From an uncultured Bacteroidales bacterium (lineage in GTDB: Bacteria; Bacteroidota; Bacteroidia; Bacteroidales; P3), in contig CAMVMX010000014.1 in assembly GCA_947168665.1 (NCBI GenBank), positions 1-64,000 of the forward strand: 64,000 bases of DNA, written 5' to 3'. The notes under the pieces were generated by a model. That model was not told where the DNA came from, did not search any database, and worked only from the letters and a program-made list of their open reading frames with translations. Within the stretch, counting starts at the first letter, position 1, and the number at the start of each line of letters is the position of its first letter. Shown one piece after another: positions 16,190 through 24,780 of the stretch. The position numbers were made by a program, and so were the translations under genes.

Positions 16190-16359
16190 TCAGTATAGGA
16201 ACCCGAACATCCAGAGGGGGATGTTATGGAGAGAGGCGTGCTCGATGTCGTCCCTCACCACGTAGGCTTTCGCGGGGTCTATTGTAAACACTTGGCGGCG
16301 GGTTCTGTTTTTCCCACCTATCTCAAAAAGTATATCCGTCAGCCTCTAAGGGTTTCCAT
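16190..16359 (-). pseudogene. Stump of an AAA-family (DUF4143-type) ATPase gene
   Basis: On the minus strand a 51-codon frame ending at 16190 reads LTDILFEIGGKNRTRR, then DPAKAYVVRDDIEHA and finally IPLWMFGFLY before the stop. This matches my memory of the C terminus of Bacteroidetes ATPases with a DUF4143 domain, which characteristically end in IPLWLFGFLY. Just upstream lie a promoter element (16377-16384) and an ATG (16359), but only four codons separate that ATG from the stump, which is in another frame after a TAG. The body of the gene, about 300 codons, appears to have been deleted while promoter, start and tail remain. Confidence 0.65.
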
Positions 16360-16376
16360 AATACTATTTTTCAATG

Positions 16377-16384
16377 CAAAGATA
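16377..16384 (-). promoter_or_regulatory. Promoter element of the deleted ATPase gene
   Basis: TATCTTTG on the minus strand, 18 bases before the orphan ATG at 16359. A perfect -7 match that now drives only the stump. Confidence 0.5.
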
Positions 16385-16399
16385 TGAATAATAATCAAA

Positions 16400-16426
16400 A
16401 CTGCACACTCTACAGTGCAGTTTTTT
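16400..16426 (+). terminator. Intrinsic terminator (plus strand)
   Basis: ACTGCAC (16400-16406) / GTGCAGT (16415-16421) followed by a run of six T. It may end transcripts that run through the repeat region from the BspA-like gene, about 960 bases upstream. Confidence 0.5.
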
Positions 16427-16478
16427 GCACGATAGAGGATGCAGATTTATCAGGAATACCTGCTACTGACAGACCAAA

Positions 16479-16511
16479 CAAAAAAAACGTTGCGGCGACT
16501 GCTACAACGTT
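16479..16511 (-). terminator. Terminator of tRNA-Ser
   Basis: AACGTTG (16486-16492) / CAACGTT (16505-16511). On the minus strand the hairpin lies just past the tRNA 3' end and is followed by a run of about eight T. The plus strand also carries a short T run, so it may act in both directions. Confidence 0.7.
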
Positions 16512-16521
16512 TTTCTCTTGG

Positions 16522-16609
16522 CGGAAAGGAGGGGATTCGAACCCCTGAAGCGCTTTTAACGCTTACTCGCTTTCCAGGCGGGCCTCTTCAACCACTCGAG
16601 CACCTTTCC
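16522..16609 (-). tRNA. tRNA-Ser (anticodon GGA)
   Basis: An 88-base class II tRNA. The acceptor stem is GGAAAGG/CCTTTCC with discriminator G; the D-arm contains the GTGGTTGAAGAGG region; the anticodon loop CTGGAAA gives GGA; a long variable arm AAGCGTTAAAAGCGCTT follows; the T-arm is GGGGTTCGAATCCCC. CCA is not encoded. Its own promoter lies at 16663-16693 and a terminator at 16479-16511, so it is a single-gene unit. Confidence 0.93.
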
Positions 16610-16662
16610 GTGGGTTGATTTTTGCGCTGTCGGGAGGGCTTCCCCCTCGGCGAAATCGGATG

Positions 16663-16693
16663 CAAAAGTACTACTTTTTTCGAGAATAGCAAA
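16663..16693 (-). promoter_or_regulatory. tRNA-Ser promoter
   Basis: TTTG (16690-16693 on the minus strand), 19 bases, then TACTTTTG (16663-16670): a perfect Bacteroidetes promoter. Start expected near 16656, about 47 bases before the mature tRNA. It sits back to back with the peptidase promoter, whose -7 element begins nine bases away. Confidence 0.75.
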
Positions 16694-16701
16694 AAAAAAT
16701 G

Positions 16702-16709
16702 TATTTTTG
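16702..16709 (+). promoter_or_regulatory. Promoter element of the metallopeptidase gene
   Basis: TATTTTTG, a perfect -7 match, about 43 bases before the ATG at 16752. Its -33 region would overlap the divergent tRNA promoter. Confidence 0.6.
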
Positions 16710-16751
16710 CATTGAAAGAAAAATACAGACAACATAATAAAACATTTAAAA

Positions 16752-18383
16752 ATGAAACGATTAGTACTTTCAATTATGACCATCACAATGCTTGCCGCAG
16801 TGGGCTGCAAGAGCAACAAAACGGAAGAAAAATCGGAACTACAACAGAAAGTTGACGAGTATGCCGAGTTTACGTTGACGACGGACTTGAGTGTCCTGAC
16901 GGAAAAAGAGAAGCAACTGCTGCCTGTCTTTATCCAGATTGCGGACATCATGGACGATTTGTATTGGGACCAGTATTTCGGTGCCGAGAACCGCGCCAGC
17001 CTGGACACCATCACCGACCCGGCCATGAAGGCCTTCGCAATGATACAGTACGGCGCCTGGGACCGTCTGGGCGAGGAGCGCCCCTTTATTCCCGGCTACG
17101 GGGAACGGCCGGCGGGCTGCAATTTCTACCCGCTGGACATGACCACGGAGGAGTATGACGCACTGGCCGACCCGGAGAAGAGCAGCCAGTATACCGTAAT
17201 CCGCCGGGACGAGAACGGCGCCTTGAAGGTGGTGCCTTACCATGTGGAATATGCCGACCGCCTGGCGAAGGTGGACAGCCTGATGGGTGTGGCCATCGAG
17301 CTGGCCGAGGATGCCGGACTGAAGAAATACCTGACGGAGCGCCGCAAGGCTTTGATGACGGACGACTACTATGCCAGCGACCTGGCCTGGATGGACATGA
17401 AGCAGAGCCGTCTGGACTTTGTGGTAGGCCCCATCGAGAATTATGACGACGCCCTGTATGGGAGCAAGACAAGCTATGAGTCGTTTATCCTGGTGAAGGA
17501 TGAGAAGTGGAGCAATGACCTGGCCAAGTTCGTCACGATGCTGCCCCAGCTGCAGAACGACCTGCCTTGCGACCCGAAATACAAACCGGCTATGGCCGGC
17601 GCGGAGAGCGACCTGAATGTGTATGACGTGATTTACTATGCAGGCGACTGCAACGCGGGTTCGAAGACTATTGCCATCAATCTGCCCAACGACGAGCGTA
17701 TCCACAAGGAAAAGGGCGCACGCCGTCTGCAGCTGAAGAATGCAATGCAGGCCAAATTTGAGACCATCCTGATGCCGATTGCCAATCTGCTGATAGCCAA
17801 CGACCAGTTGGACAATGTGAACTTCAACGCCTTCTTCAGCAATGTGTGTTTCCATGAGGTGGCTCACGGCCTGGGCATCAAGGAGACGGTGACCGACGGC
17901 AAGAGCCTGCGCGAGGCATTGGGCAGCCAGTACAGCGCATGGGAAGAGGCCAAGGCCGACATCTGCGGCCTGTTTCTGACCACCCACTTGATTGAGATGG
18001 GCGAGATAACGAACTGCACGAAAGAGGATGCATTCGTGACGTTTATCGCTGGTATTCTGCGCAGCGTGCGTTTCGGTGCCACCGAGGCTCATGGCATTGC
18101 CAACATGATGTGCTTCAACTACCTGCAGGACAACGGAGCTTTTACCCGCAACAATGAGGGAAAATATGTCATCGACGTGGCCAAGGCCGAGGAGGCCATG
18201 AAGAGCTGGGCCGCCCTTATCCTGAAAGTTGAAGGGGAAGGCGACATTGATTTTGCCAAGAGCTATTCGGCCAAGAACGGCAAGATTCGCCCCGACCTGC
18301 AGAAGGACCTTGACATGATCAGCACCCACAATATCCCGCGCGACATTCGCTATAACCAGGGACTGAAAGCCCTTGGATTGTAG
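16752..18383 (+). CDS. M49-like zinc metallopeptidase lipoprotein
   Basis: A 543-residue lipoprotein (lipobox AAVGC, Cys19) of the dipeptidyl-peptidase III-like type. The zinc motif is HEVAH within NVCFHEVAHGLG (about residues 371-376) and the second motif is EEAKAD (about 399-404), corresponding to the HExxGH and EECRAD motifs of M49. Here the spacing is HExxH without the extra residue of classical DPP III, as in the shorter Bacteroidetes relatives. It is probably attached to the inner or outer membrane facing the periplasm and trims peptides. It is monocistronic: own promoter at 16702 and a strong hairpin after the stop. Confidence 0.85.
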   Translation: MKRLVLSIMTITMLAAVGCKSNKTEEKSELQQKVDEYAEFTLTTDLSVLTEKEKQLLPVFIQIADIMDDLYWDQYFGAENRASLDTITDPAMKAFAMIQYGAWDRLGEERPFIPGYGERPAGCNFYPLDMTTEEYDALADPEKSSQYTVIRRDENGALKVVPYHVEYADRLAKVDSLMGVAIELAEDAGLKKYLTERRKALMTDDYYASDLAWMDMKQSRLDFVVGPIENYDDALYGSKTSYESFILVKDEKWSNDLAKFVTMLPQLQNDLPCDPKYKPAMAGAESDLNVYDVIYYAGDCNAGSKTIAINLPNDERIHKEKGARRLQLKNAMQAKFETILMPIANLLIANDQLDNVNFNAFFSNVCFHEVAHGLGIKETVTDGKSLREALGSQYSAWEEAKADICGLFLTTHLIEMGEITNCTKEDAFVTFIAGILRSVRFGATEAHGIANMMCFNYLQDNGAFTRNNEGKYVIDVAKAEEAMKSWAALILKVEGEGDIDFAKSYSAKNGKIRPDLQKDLDMISTHNIPRDIRYNQGLKALGL

Positions 18384-18422
18384 GTCATACCGCCATACAA
18401 CAGCGGGATAAAATCCATCAGG

Positions 18423-18457
18423 GAAACCGCCTCGGGAGATATGCCCGAGGCGGTTTC
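18423..18457 (+). terminator. Terminator after the metallopeptidase gene
   Basis: A perfect 14-base stem GAAACCGCCTCGGG (18423-18436) / CCCGAGGCGGTTTC (18444-18457) with a 7-base loop, 40 bases past the stop. The T tail is short, but the stem is very stable. Confidence 0.7.
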
Positions 18458-18579
18458 TCGTATAAGTTGGAGTGTGGGGCAGGACTCAACGAGAGGGAAC
18501 CATTCATGTGCCGAACAGAAGAACTTAAAGAAATTACCATATAATTCGAAAAAAACATTCTTGATTCAGAAAAAAAATG

Positions 18580-18587
18580 TATCTTTG
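18580..18587 (+). promoter_or_regulatory. Promoter element of the polysaccharide locus
   Basis: TATCTTTG, a perfect -7 element, 187 bases before the antiterminator ATG at 18774. TTG occurs at 18561-18563, closer than the usual spacing. No flanking inverted repeats were found, so there is no sign of the invertible promoters known from Bacteroides capsule loci. The leader of about 180 bases is the expected site of action of a UpxY-type antiterminator. Confidence 0.55.
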
Positions 18588-18773
18588 CAGTTAGAAATTT
18601 TGGTTTATTATTTGGTATAATAGACGGAATTTTGGTTGATTACGCTGATAGTCCTTGGATAGGGACAGGCGTTGAAAGGGAGGAAAATAGCCCCAATCTT
18701 CCAAAACCCTCACAAAGATATGCGAGGGAGAGGGAGAATTGCATACAGCCAAAAGGATACAGCAAGTACACAG

Positions 18774-19328
18774 ATGGACACTGAGCAAAGCGAGAAAAGA
18801 TGGTATGCCGCGAAGGTACAGTACAACCGGGTTCAACCCATCAAGGACCGATTGGTGAAAGACCAAGTACTCTGCTTTATACCTGAGGTGATTTCCTCGC
18901 TTGTGTTCTTCCTGGCCACCGACGACTATGTGGGATTCTTTGAGCGAGAGTTTTTCAGCCGTCTATGGATTTACCGAGATCCGCTTACGCACAAGCCCTC
19001 CCCTATACCCGACAATGAGATGGAGGTATTCATGTTTGTCTGCACTGCCGGAAGACAGGGGCTGACCTATCTGGGCGAAGACAAGCCCGAGTATCACCAA
19101 GGCGACCGCGTAAGGGTGACCGACGGCCCGTTTAAAGGAGCAGAAGGCCACATAGTCAGAATAAAAAAGGACCGAAGACTGGTGGTTAGTATCCGTGGGA
19201 TTGCCGCAGTGGCAACCACCTATATCCATCCCTCGCTGTTGGAGCACGCCGACTCCAGCGAACCGAATCCAACCCATCGGCACCAAGCATTTGCATTTAC
19301 TGGATACCGCGACATTGACACTATGTAG
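18774..19328 (+). CDS. UpxY-family NusG-like transcription antiterminator
   Basis: A 184-residue NusG paralogue. The N-terminal domain begins RWYAAKVQYNRVQPI (the aromatic start typical of NusG), and the C-terminal KOW motif lies around residues 120-150 (GDRVRVTDGPFKGAEGHIVR). Proteins of this kind in Bacteroides act on the leader of their own polysaccharide operon to stop early termination. The open frame starts at 18672, but the start at 18774 gives the usual family length; an ATG at 18720 is also possible. It is the first gene of the plus-strand polysaccharide locus and lies three bases before the sugar transferase gene. Confidence 0.85.
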   Translation: MDTEQSEKRWYAAKVQYNRVQPIKDRLVKDQVLCFIPEVISSLVFFLATDDYVGFFEREFFSRLWIYRDPLTHKPSPIPDNEMEVFMFVCTAGRQGLTYLGEDKPEYHQGDRVRVTDGPFKGAEGHIVRIKKDRRLVVSIRGIAAVATTYIHPSLLEHADSSEPNPTHRHQAFAFTGYRDIDTM

Positions 19329-19331
19329 TTT

Positions 19332-20516
19332 ATGAGAAAGCCGTTGTTCCCACTCGACCCCATCAAAGAGAAATACTACTACCCTGGGAAGAACTTTTCG
19401 GAGGCAGGAAGCGAGGGGTGCGACATTCTGGACCCAGAGACGATTGCCAACGAGGATGTGAAAAGGCTTTTCATATCGATGGAGGCTGCACCAATCAAGC
19501 AGGTATACCGCTGGTGCCTGGACCATAAAGACGAGTTTGCCCCTTCCTCACTGCTGTGGGGTTTGAAGAATAACGGCGGAACCCCAATTCCCGACAGGGA
19601 GAACGGGGAGCCGTATGACGCCATATTCGTGGGGCGCCCCCTGCATACGATTTATGAATTAGACGTCTTCCTGAGCAATGCTAACCGGCATCTGAGCAAT
19701 GGGGGGTATCTGGTGTGCAACTGCCGCACCTCGTCGGTGAAGAAGGCAGTTATTTACAGTCTTTATCCCCGTGGCATCAACCGCATCTATTATGGCTTCC
19801 ACTATCTGTGGCACCGGGTATGCCCTAAAATGAAAATGACGAAAGGGCTGTACTTTGCCATCACGAAAGGGCGGAACCGCACATTCCACCGGGTGGAGAT
19901 ATTGGGAAGGCTGTATCACGCCGGATTTGAAGTGGTATACGAAAGCACCACTCACGGAGAATTCCGCATCATAGCCCGCAAAGCAAAGGATCCCGTGACC
20001 GAGGGGACTCCCAGTTCGTCGCCAATAGCCAAGCTGAAACGGGTAGGCAAGGATGGGAAAATTATCACTGTGTATAAGTTCCGCACAATGTACTCGTACA
20101 GCGAGTACCTACAGGAGTATGTATACGAGCATCGGCGACTGGACAAGAGTGGGAAATTTTACCACGATTACCGGGTGAACACCCTTGGCGCACTGCTGAG
20201 GAAGACCTGGCTGGACGAGCTCCCAATGGTAGTAAACATACTGAAAGGGGAGATGAAACTGGTGGGGGTCCGCCCGTTATCGAGACAGTTCTTCAACCTG
20301 TACACCCCCGAAATGCAGGAACTGCGCATCAAAACAAAACCCGGCCTGCTGCCCCCACTCTATTATGAAAAGGTGCAACCCGAAACCCTGGAAGGGATAC
20401 AGGAGTCGGAGAAACGCTACATTGAATCCTATCTGGCACATCCGCTACGCACTGACTGGAAATACTTCTGGGGCATTATCGGCAACATCTTTATCCACCA
20501 TAAACATTCACACTGA
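19332..20516 (+). CDS. Sugar-1-phosphate transferase fused to a methyltransferase-like domain
   Basis: A 394-residue protein with an unusual build. Residues 229-394 match the catalytic core of bacterial sugar transferases (PF02397): RVGKDGK, YKFRTM (248-253), WLDELP with the catalytic Asp-Glu (295-296), NILKGEM and LVGVRPL. This enzyme class loads the first sugar phosphate onto undecaprenyl phosphate. The membrane re-entrant helix that normally precedes RVGK is absent. In its place residues 1-215 resemble the later half of a class I methyltransferase fold (LSNGGYLVCNC, then HAGFEVVY), without a visible glycine-rich SAM motif. A weak hydrophobic helix near 376-389 is the only membrane candidate. 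Likely initiates the glycan, but membrane attachment is unexplained. Confidence 0.8.
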   Translation: MRKPLFPLDPIKEKYYYPGKNFSEAGSEGCDILDPETIANEDVKRLFISMEAAPIKQVYRWCLDHKDEFAPSSLLWGLKNNGGTPIPDRENGEPYDAIFVGRPLHTIYELDVFLSNANRHLSNGGYLVCNCRTSSVKKAVIYSLYPRGINRIYYGFHYLWHRVCPKMKMTKGLYFAITKGRNRTFHRVEILGRLYHAGFEVVYESTTHGEFRIIARKAKDPVTEGTPSSSPIAKLKRVGKDGKIITVYKFRTMYSYSEYLQEYVYEHRRLDKSGKFYHDYRVNTLGALLRKTWLDELPMVVNILKGEMKLVGVRPLSRQFFNLYTPEMQELRIKTKPGLLPPLYYEKVQPETLEGIQESEKRYIESYLAHPLRTDWKYFWGIIGNIFIHHKHSH

Positions 20517-20531
20517 CACAACCAAGAATCC

Positions 20532-21401
20532 ATGAACGAAGCACAAGAGTGGACGACAGTAATCAAACCGAAAGACAAGATATGGTCGGTTGATTTCAAA
20601 GAGTTATGGAAATACCGTGATTTGGCGACCCTTTTTGTCAAAAGGGACATTATCACACAATACAAACAGACGGTTCTGGGGCCTTTGTGGTTTATTCTGC
20701 AACCCGTGATAACTGTCTTGATGTATATGGTGGTGTTTGGAGGCATAGCCGGCATAGCCACTGACGGAATCCCCCAGCCGCTATTCTATCTGGCGGGCAC
20801 TTGCATGTGGCAATATTTCTCAGACTGTTTGAGCAAAACCTCCAACACTTTTGTCAACAACAGCGGGCTGTTTGGCAAGGTGTATTTCCCCCGGTTGATT
20901 GTGCCTATATCGAATGTCACATCAAACCTGCTGCGATTCGGCATTCAACTATCACTGTTTGTTGTGGTATACATAATCTACAGCACTATCGGCTGCGCCG
21001 CGAGCGTCAACTGGTATGCTTTGCTGTTCCCCCTACTTGTAGTCATGATGGCTGGCTTGGCCCTGGGATTCGGCATCATTATTTCCAGTATGACAACGAA
21101 ATATAGGGATTTGCAGATTCTGTTTTCTTTCATTGTTCACCTATGGATGTATGCAACGCCTATTGTGTATCCACTCAGTTTGGTGAAAGGGAAGGTTGTT
21201 GCGGGACTGGACATGTACAACATCATGCGACTTAATCCAGTCACCCCTGTAATTGAGACATTCAAATACGGGACACTCGGAGCAGGTGAATTTATCGGGT
21301 GGGGATGGCTGGCATACAGCTTTGTCTTTATGCTGGTATTGCTGCTGCTGGGCGTTGTGATATTCAACAAGACTCAAAAAAGTTTCATGGACACGGTCTA
21401 A
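20532..21401 (+). CDS. wzm: Polysaccharide ABC transporter permease
   Basis: A 289-residue ABC-2 type permease with about six transmembrane helices, preceded by a cytoplasmic amphipathic N terminus (LWKYRDLATLFVKRDIITQYKQ in shortened reading) typical of Wzm/TagG. The segment VLGPLWFILQP is characteristic. It pairs with the ATPase at 23540 to export a lipid-linked, fully assembled polysaccharide across the inner membrane. GDP-fucose genes lie between the two transporter genes. Confidence 0.9.
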   Translation: MNEAQEWTTVIKPKDKIWSVDFKELWKYRDLATLFVKRDIITQYKQTVLGPLWFILQPVITVLMYMVVFGGIAGIATDGIPQPLFYLAGTCMWQYFSDCLSKTSNTFVNNSGLFGKVYFPRLIVPISNVTSNLLRFGIQLSLFVVVYIIYSTIGCAASVNWYALLFPLLVVMMAGLALGFGIIISSMTTKYRDLQILFSFIVHLWMYATPIVYPLSLVKGKVVAGLDMYNIMRLNPVTPVIETFKYGTLGAGEFIGWGWLAYSFVFMLVLLLLGVVIFNKTQKSFMDTV

Positions 21402-21473
21402 CCCGCCTTCTGCCACGAGGCAAACTCCAGCACATTAAAAAAGTAGAAACACATTGGCACTTAGCATCCACTA

Positions 21474-22595
21474 ATGAAAAAGGCACTCATCACAGGCATA
21501 ACGGGTCAAGACGGCAGTTTTCTGGCAGAATTTTTGCTGGAGAAAGGCTATGAAATTCATGGCATAATTCGTCGGTCGTCAGTGGACTACCGGGAGCGGA
21601 TCGCCCATTTGGAAGGGCACGCAAACTTCCATCTCCATTATGGGGATGTGGGCGACACGCTGAGCATAATCAAAATTGTGCGAATAGTGATGCCTGATGA
21701 GATATACAATCTCGCCGCCCAGAGCCACGTCCAGGTCAGTTTCGACGCTCCAGAATATACCGCCAATGTCGATGCCACGGGGGTGCTGAGAATCCTGGAA
21801 GCCGTGAGGCAATGCGGAATTGAGCGGACTTGCCGTATATACCAAGCCAGTACATCTGAGCTTTACGGCAGGGTGGAACAGGTTCCGCAGAATGAGGACA
21901 CCCCTTTCCACCCGTATAGCCCATACGCTGTGGCAAAACTGTATGGCTACTGGATTGTTAAGGAATACCGCGAGGCATACAACATGTTTTGCTGTAACGG
22001 AATCCTGTTCAACCACGAGAGCGAAAGGCGCGGTGAGACTTTTGTGACACGGAAAATCACGCTTGCCGCAGCCCGAATAATGCAGGGCAAGCAGGAAATG
22101 CTGTATTTGGGCAACCTGTCATCGCTGCGCGACTGGGGATATGCCAAAGACTATGTCGAATGCATGTGGATGATTCTCCAGCATCCACAGCCTGATGACT
22201 TCGTCATAGCCACCGGAGAACAACATACGGTGCGGGAATTCTGCCAATTGGCATTTCATTATGCCGGGATGGAATTGCAATGGGAAGGTGAAGGCTTGGA
22301 AGAACGAGGTGTATGTACGGCAGTCAGTTCGGCCGTACCCAATGCCCAACACCTTGTCGGGAAGACACTGGTAGCTGTCAGCCCGGATTTTTACAGACCC
22401 ACTGATGTAGTAAACCTGTTGGGCGACCCGTCCAAAGCCCAACGCCTGCTGGGTTGGAATCCTGAGAAAACAACATTTAAAGAACTGGTCCGGCTAATGA
22501 CCGAGAACGACATGGCTAAGGTGGCATCGGAAGATGCCGCCACAAGAGTACGTTGCAACTTGGCCGAATATCTGGAGAAAGGAATTGTGAAATGA
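21474..22595 (+). CDS. gmd: GDP-mannose 4,6-dehydratase
   Basis: A 373-residue SDR enzyme converting GDP-mannose to GDP-4-keto-6-deoxymannose, the first step towards GDP-L-fucose. Visible: [18 protein letters not shown] (NADP-binding GxxGxxG, residues 4-21), IIRRSS, the Thr/Ser-Glu pair in ASTSELYG, and [13 protein letters not shown] holding the catalytic YxxxK. Length is normal for Gmd. It overlaps the following fucose synthase gene by four bases (ATGA). Confidence 0.95.
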   Translation: MKKALITGITGQDGSFLAEFLLEKGYEIHGIIRRSSVDYRERIAHLEGHANFHLHYGDVGDTLSIIKIVRIVMPDEIYNLAAQSHVQVSFDAPEYTANVDATGVLRILEAVRQCGIERTCRIYQASTSELYGRVEQVPQNEDTPFHPYSPYAVAKLYGYWIVKEYREAYNMFCCNGILFNHESERRGETFVTRKITLAAARIMQGKQEMLYLGNLSSLRDWGYAKDYVECMWMILQHPQPDDFVIATGEQHTVREFCQLAFHYAGMELQWEGEGLEERGVCTAVSSAVPNAQHLVGKTLVAVSPDFYRPTDVVNLLGDPSKAQRLLGWNPEKTTFKELVRLMTENDMAKVASEDAATRVRCNLAEYLEKGIVK

Positions 22596-23533
22596 ACCTC
22601 GACTCGAAAATCTATGTGGCAGGACATCGGGGCATGGTGGGGTCTGCCATTGTGCGCGAACTGAAGCGTCAAGGCTACACCCAACTCATTCTCCGCACTC
22701 ACAATCAACTGGACCTCTGCAACCAAGAATCCGTCAATGCTTTTTTTGCAACGGAAAAACCGGAATATGTATTCCTGGCAGCCGCCAAGGTGGGTGGCAT
22801 TATCGCCAACAAGACCGCACCGGCCGATTTCATGTATCAAAACATGATGCTCGAAATGAATGTCATCCATGCTGCATGGCAGAACGGATGCCGCAAACTC
22901 GAATTCTTAGGGTCAAGCTGCATTTATCCCCGTCTGGCGCCGCAGCCGATGAAAGAAGAGTGCTTACTGACCTCGGCACTTGAACCAACCAACGAAGCCT
23001 ACGCTCTTGCCAAGATATCCGGCCTTAAGTACTGCCAGTATCTTAACCAACAATACGGCACCCACTACATCAGTGTGATGCCAACCAACCTCTATGGCCC
23101 CAACGACAACTACCATCCTGAACACAGCCACGTTCTGCCCGCACTCATAAGGCGTTTCCATGAGGCCAAAACCCAAAACCTGCCTGAAGTCGTATGCTGG
23201 GGCGACGGAACCCCGCTTCGCGAGTTCCTATATGTCGACGATTTGGCTGAGCTATGTGTCTATTTAATGAACACTTACGATGGCGACCAGACCATCAATG
23301 CGGGTACCGGTAAAGAAATAACAATAAAAAACCTCACTCATTTGGTGGCCGAAATCGTGGGGTATAATGGCAAAATAGTTTGGGACACCTCCCGGCCCAA
23401 CGGAACACCCCGCAAACTGCTTGACGTCAGCCGGGCAGAGCAGCTGGGCTGGAAATACAAAACAGAATTAAGCGACGGTATCCGTATGGCATATCAAGAC
23501 TTTCTCACAAACCCCATCCGGGCCGAAAGATAA
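22592..23533 (+). CDS. fcl: GDP-L-fucose synthase
   Basis: A 313-residue epimerase/reductase finishing GDP-L-fucose from the Gmd product. Motifs: [13 protein letters not shown] (NADP-binding), [14 protein letters not shown], and [13 protein letters not shown] with catalytic YxxxK. Start chosen at 22592, where ATG overlaps the gmd stop; the longer frame adds 13 residues inside gmd. Together they show that the glycan probably contains L-fucose or another sugar derived from it. Confidence 0.95.
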   Translation: MNLDSKIYVAGHRGMVGSAIVRELKRQGYTQLILRTHNQLDLCNQESVNAFFATEKPEYVFLAAAKVGGIIANKTAPADFMYQNMMLEMNVIHAAWQNGCRKLEFLGSSCIYPRLAPQPMKEECLLTSALEPTNEAYALAKISGLKYCQYLNQQYGTHYISVMPTNLYGPNDNYHPEHSHVLPALIRRFHEAKTQNLPEVVCWGDGTPLREFLYVDDLAELCVYLMNTYDGDQTINAGTGKEITIKNLTHLVAEIVGYNGKIVWDTSRPNGTPRKLLDVSRAEQLGWKYKTELSDGIRMAYQDFLTNPIRAER

Positions 23534-23539
23534 AACAAC

Positions 23540-24778
23540 ATGGCAACAGCGATTGAATTCAACAACGTATCCAAGCAATACAGGCTCGGACTCGTGTCTA
23601 CCAAAACATTGAGCCACGATATACAACGGTGGTGGACTATCAACATTCTCGGCAAAGAAGATCCTTACCTGAAAATAGGTTCTGAGAACGACCGGTCCAC
23701 TAAAGCCGACAGCGAATATGTATGGGCATTGAAAGACATTGACTTCAAAATCGAGCAAGGCGATGTCGTAGGCATTATTGGCCGCAACGGTGCCGGCAAG
23801 AGTACACTACTGAAACTCCTATCGAAAGTCACTGGCCCAACGACTGGCACCATCCGCGCCCGGGGTCGAATCGGGTCATTACTCGAAGTCGGGACCGGCT
23901 TCCATCCGGAGATGACGGGGCGAGAGAACATCTACCTCAACGGAGCCATACTCGGGATGTCAAAGGCCGAAATAACGCGGAAACTGGATGAAATTGTCGA
24001 CTTCAGCGGCTGTGAACGTTATATCGACACCCCGGTCAAACGTTATAGCTCCGGCATGACCGTCCGGCTGGGATTTGCCGTCGCCGCTTTCTTGGAGCCG
24101 GAAATACTCGTGGTGGACGAGGTTCTCGCTGTCGGCGATGCCGAATTCCAAAAAAAAGCCATCGGCAAGATGCAAAATGTAAGCCAGGGCGAAGGCCGCA
24201 CCGTTCTTTTTGTCAGCCACAACATGACCAGCATCAGGCAGCTGTGCCAACGCGGCATATTGCTGAAGAACGGAAGAATTGAACGTGACGGCGAAATCAG
24301 TGATGTGGTAGACTACTATCTTGGCAGCATCAAAACTGTTGGAGACTACAACAGAATGGGCAACGAGATGGTTCGAGTGCAGGATTTTCGGGTTGAAAAA
24401 GAGTCCCTAACTCTCGGCGACGACTTGGTTATCGAAGTGGACATTGAAGCATCCCGTAATGTAGAAAACGTTGATATCAGTTTTGATATTACCGACGAAT
24501 TAGGAAAGCTGGTGGCTCACGTATCAAACTTTGATGACAACTACACCATCAAACATTTAAACCAAGGTGACAAAAAAACAATCCACTGCCGGATAAAAAA
24601 TATCAACCTTGCTCCAGGGTGCTACCTGTCAAGCATTTGGCTCGGAAATCCATACGTAATGTATGACATGGTGTTAGGATGCATCAAATTCAGTGTAAGC
24701 CAGAACACCCATTTCATCAAACGAATCACCCCCTATGACAAATCTGCGAAAGTAGTGTTCCAATCTGAATGGTTTTAG
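23540..24778 (+). CDS. wzt: Polysaccharide ABC transporter ATPase with glycan-binding domain
   Basis: A 412-residue protein. The ABC domain covers residues 1-255: Walker A GRNGAGKST, signature KRYSSGMTVRLGFA and Walker B ILVVDEVLAVGD. A C-terminal beta-sandwich of about 140 residues follows (from about residue 275, VRVQDFRVEKESL onward). Such Wzt C-terminal domains bind the terminal modification of the O-chain and couple chain capping to export. The cap here is unknown; the acyl or methyl modification enzymes of this locus are possible sources. Confidence 0.92.
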   Translation: MATAIEFNNVSKQYRLGLVSTKTLSHDIQRWWTINILGKEDPYLKIGSENDRSTKADSEYVWALKDIDFKIEQGDVVGIIGRNGAGKSTLLKLLSKVTGPTTGTIRARGRIGSLLEVGTGFHPEMTGRENIYLNGAILGMSKAEITRKLDEIVDFSGCERYIDTPVKRYSSGMTVRLGFAVAAFLEPEILVVDEVLAVGDAEFQKKAIGKMQNVSQGEGRTVLFVSHNMTSIRQLCQRGILLKNGRIERDGEISDVVDYYLGSIKTVGDYNRMGNEMVRVQDFRVEKESLTLGDDLVIEVDIEASRNVENVDISFDITDELGKLVAHVSNFDDNYTIKHLNQGDKKTIHCRIKNINLAPGCYLSSIWLGNPYVMYDMVLGCIKFSVSQNTHFIKRITPYDKSAKVVFQSEWF

Positions 24779-24780
24779 CG

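Noticed and set aside
18540..18700. Possible invertible promoter for the polysaccharide locus, as known in Bacteroides fragilis
   Set aside because: No inverted repeats flank the promoter element, so there is no sequence support for inversion.
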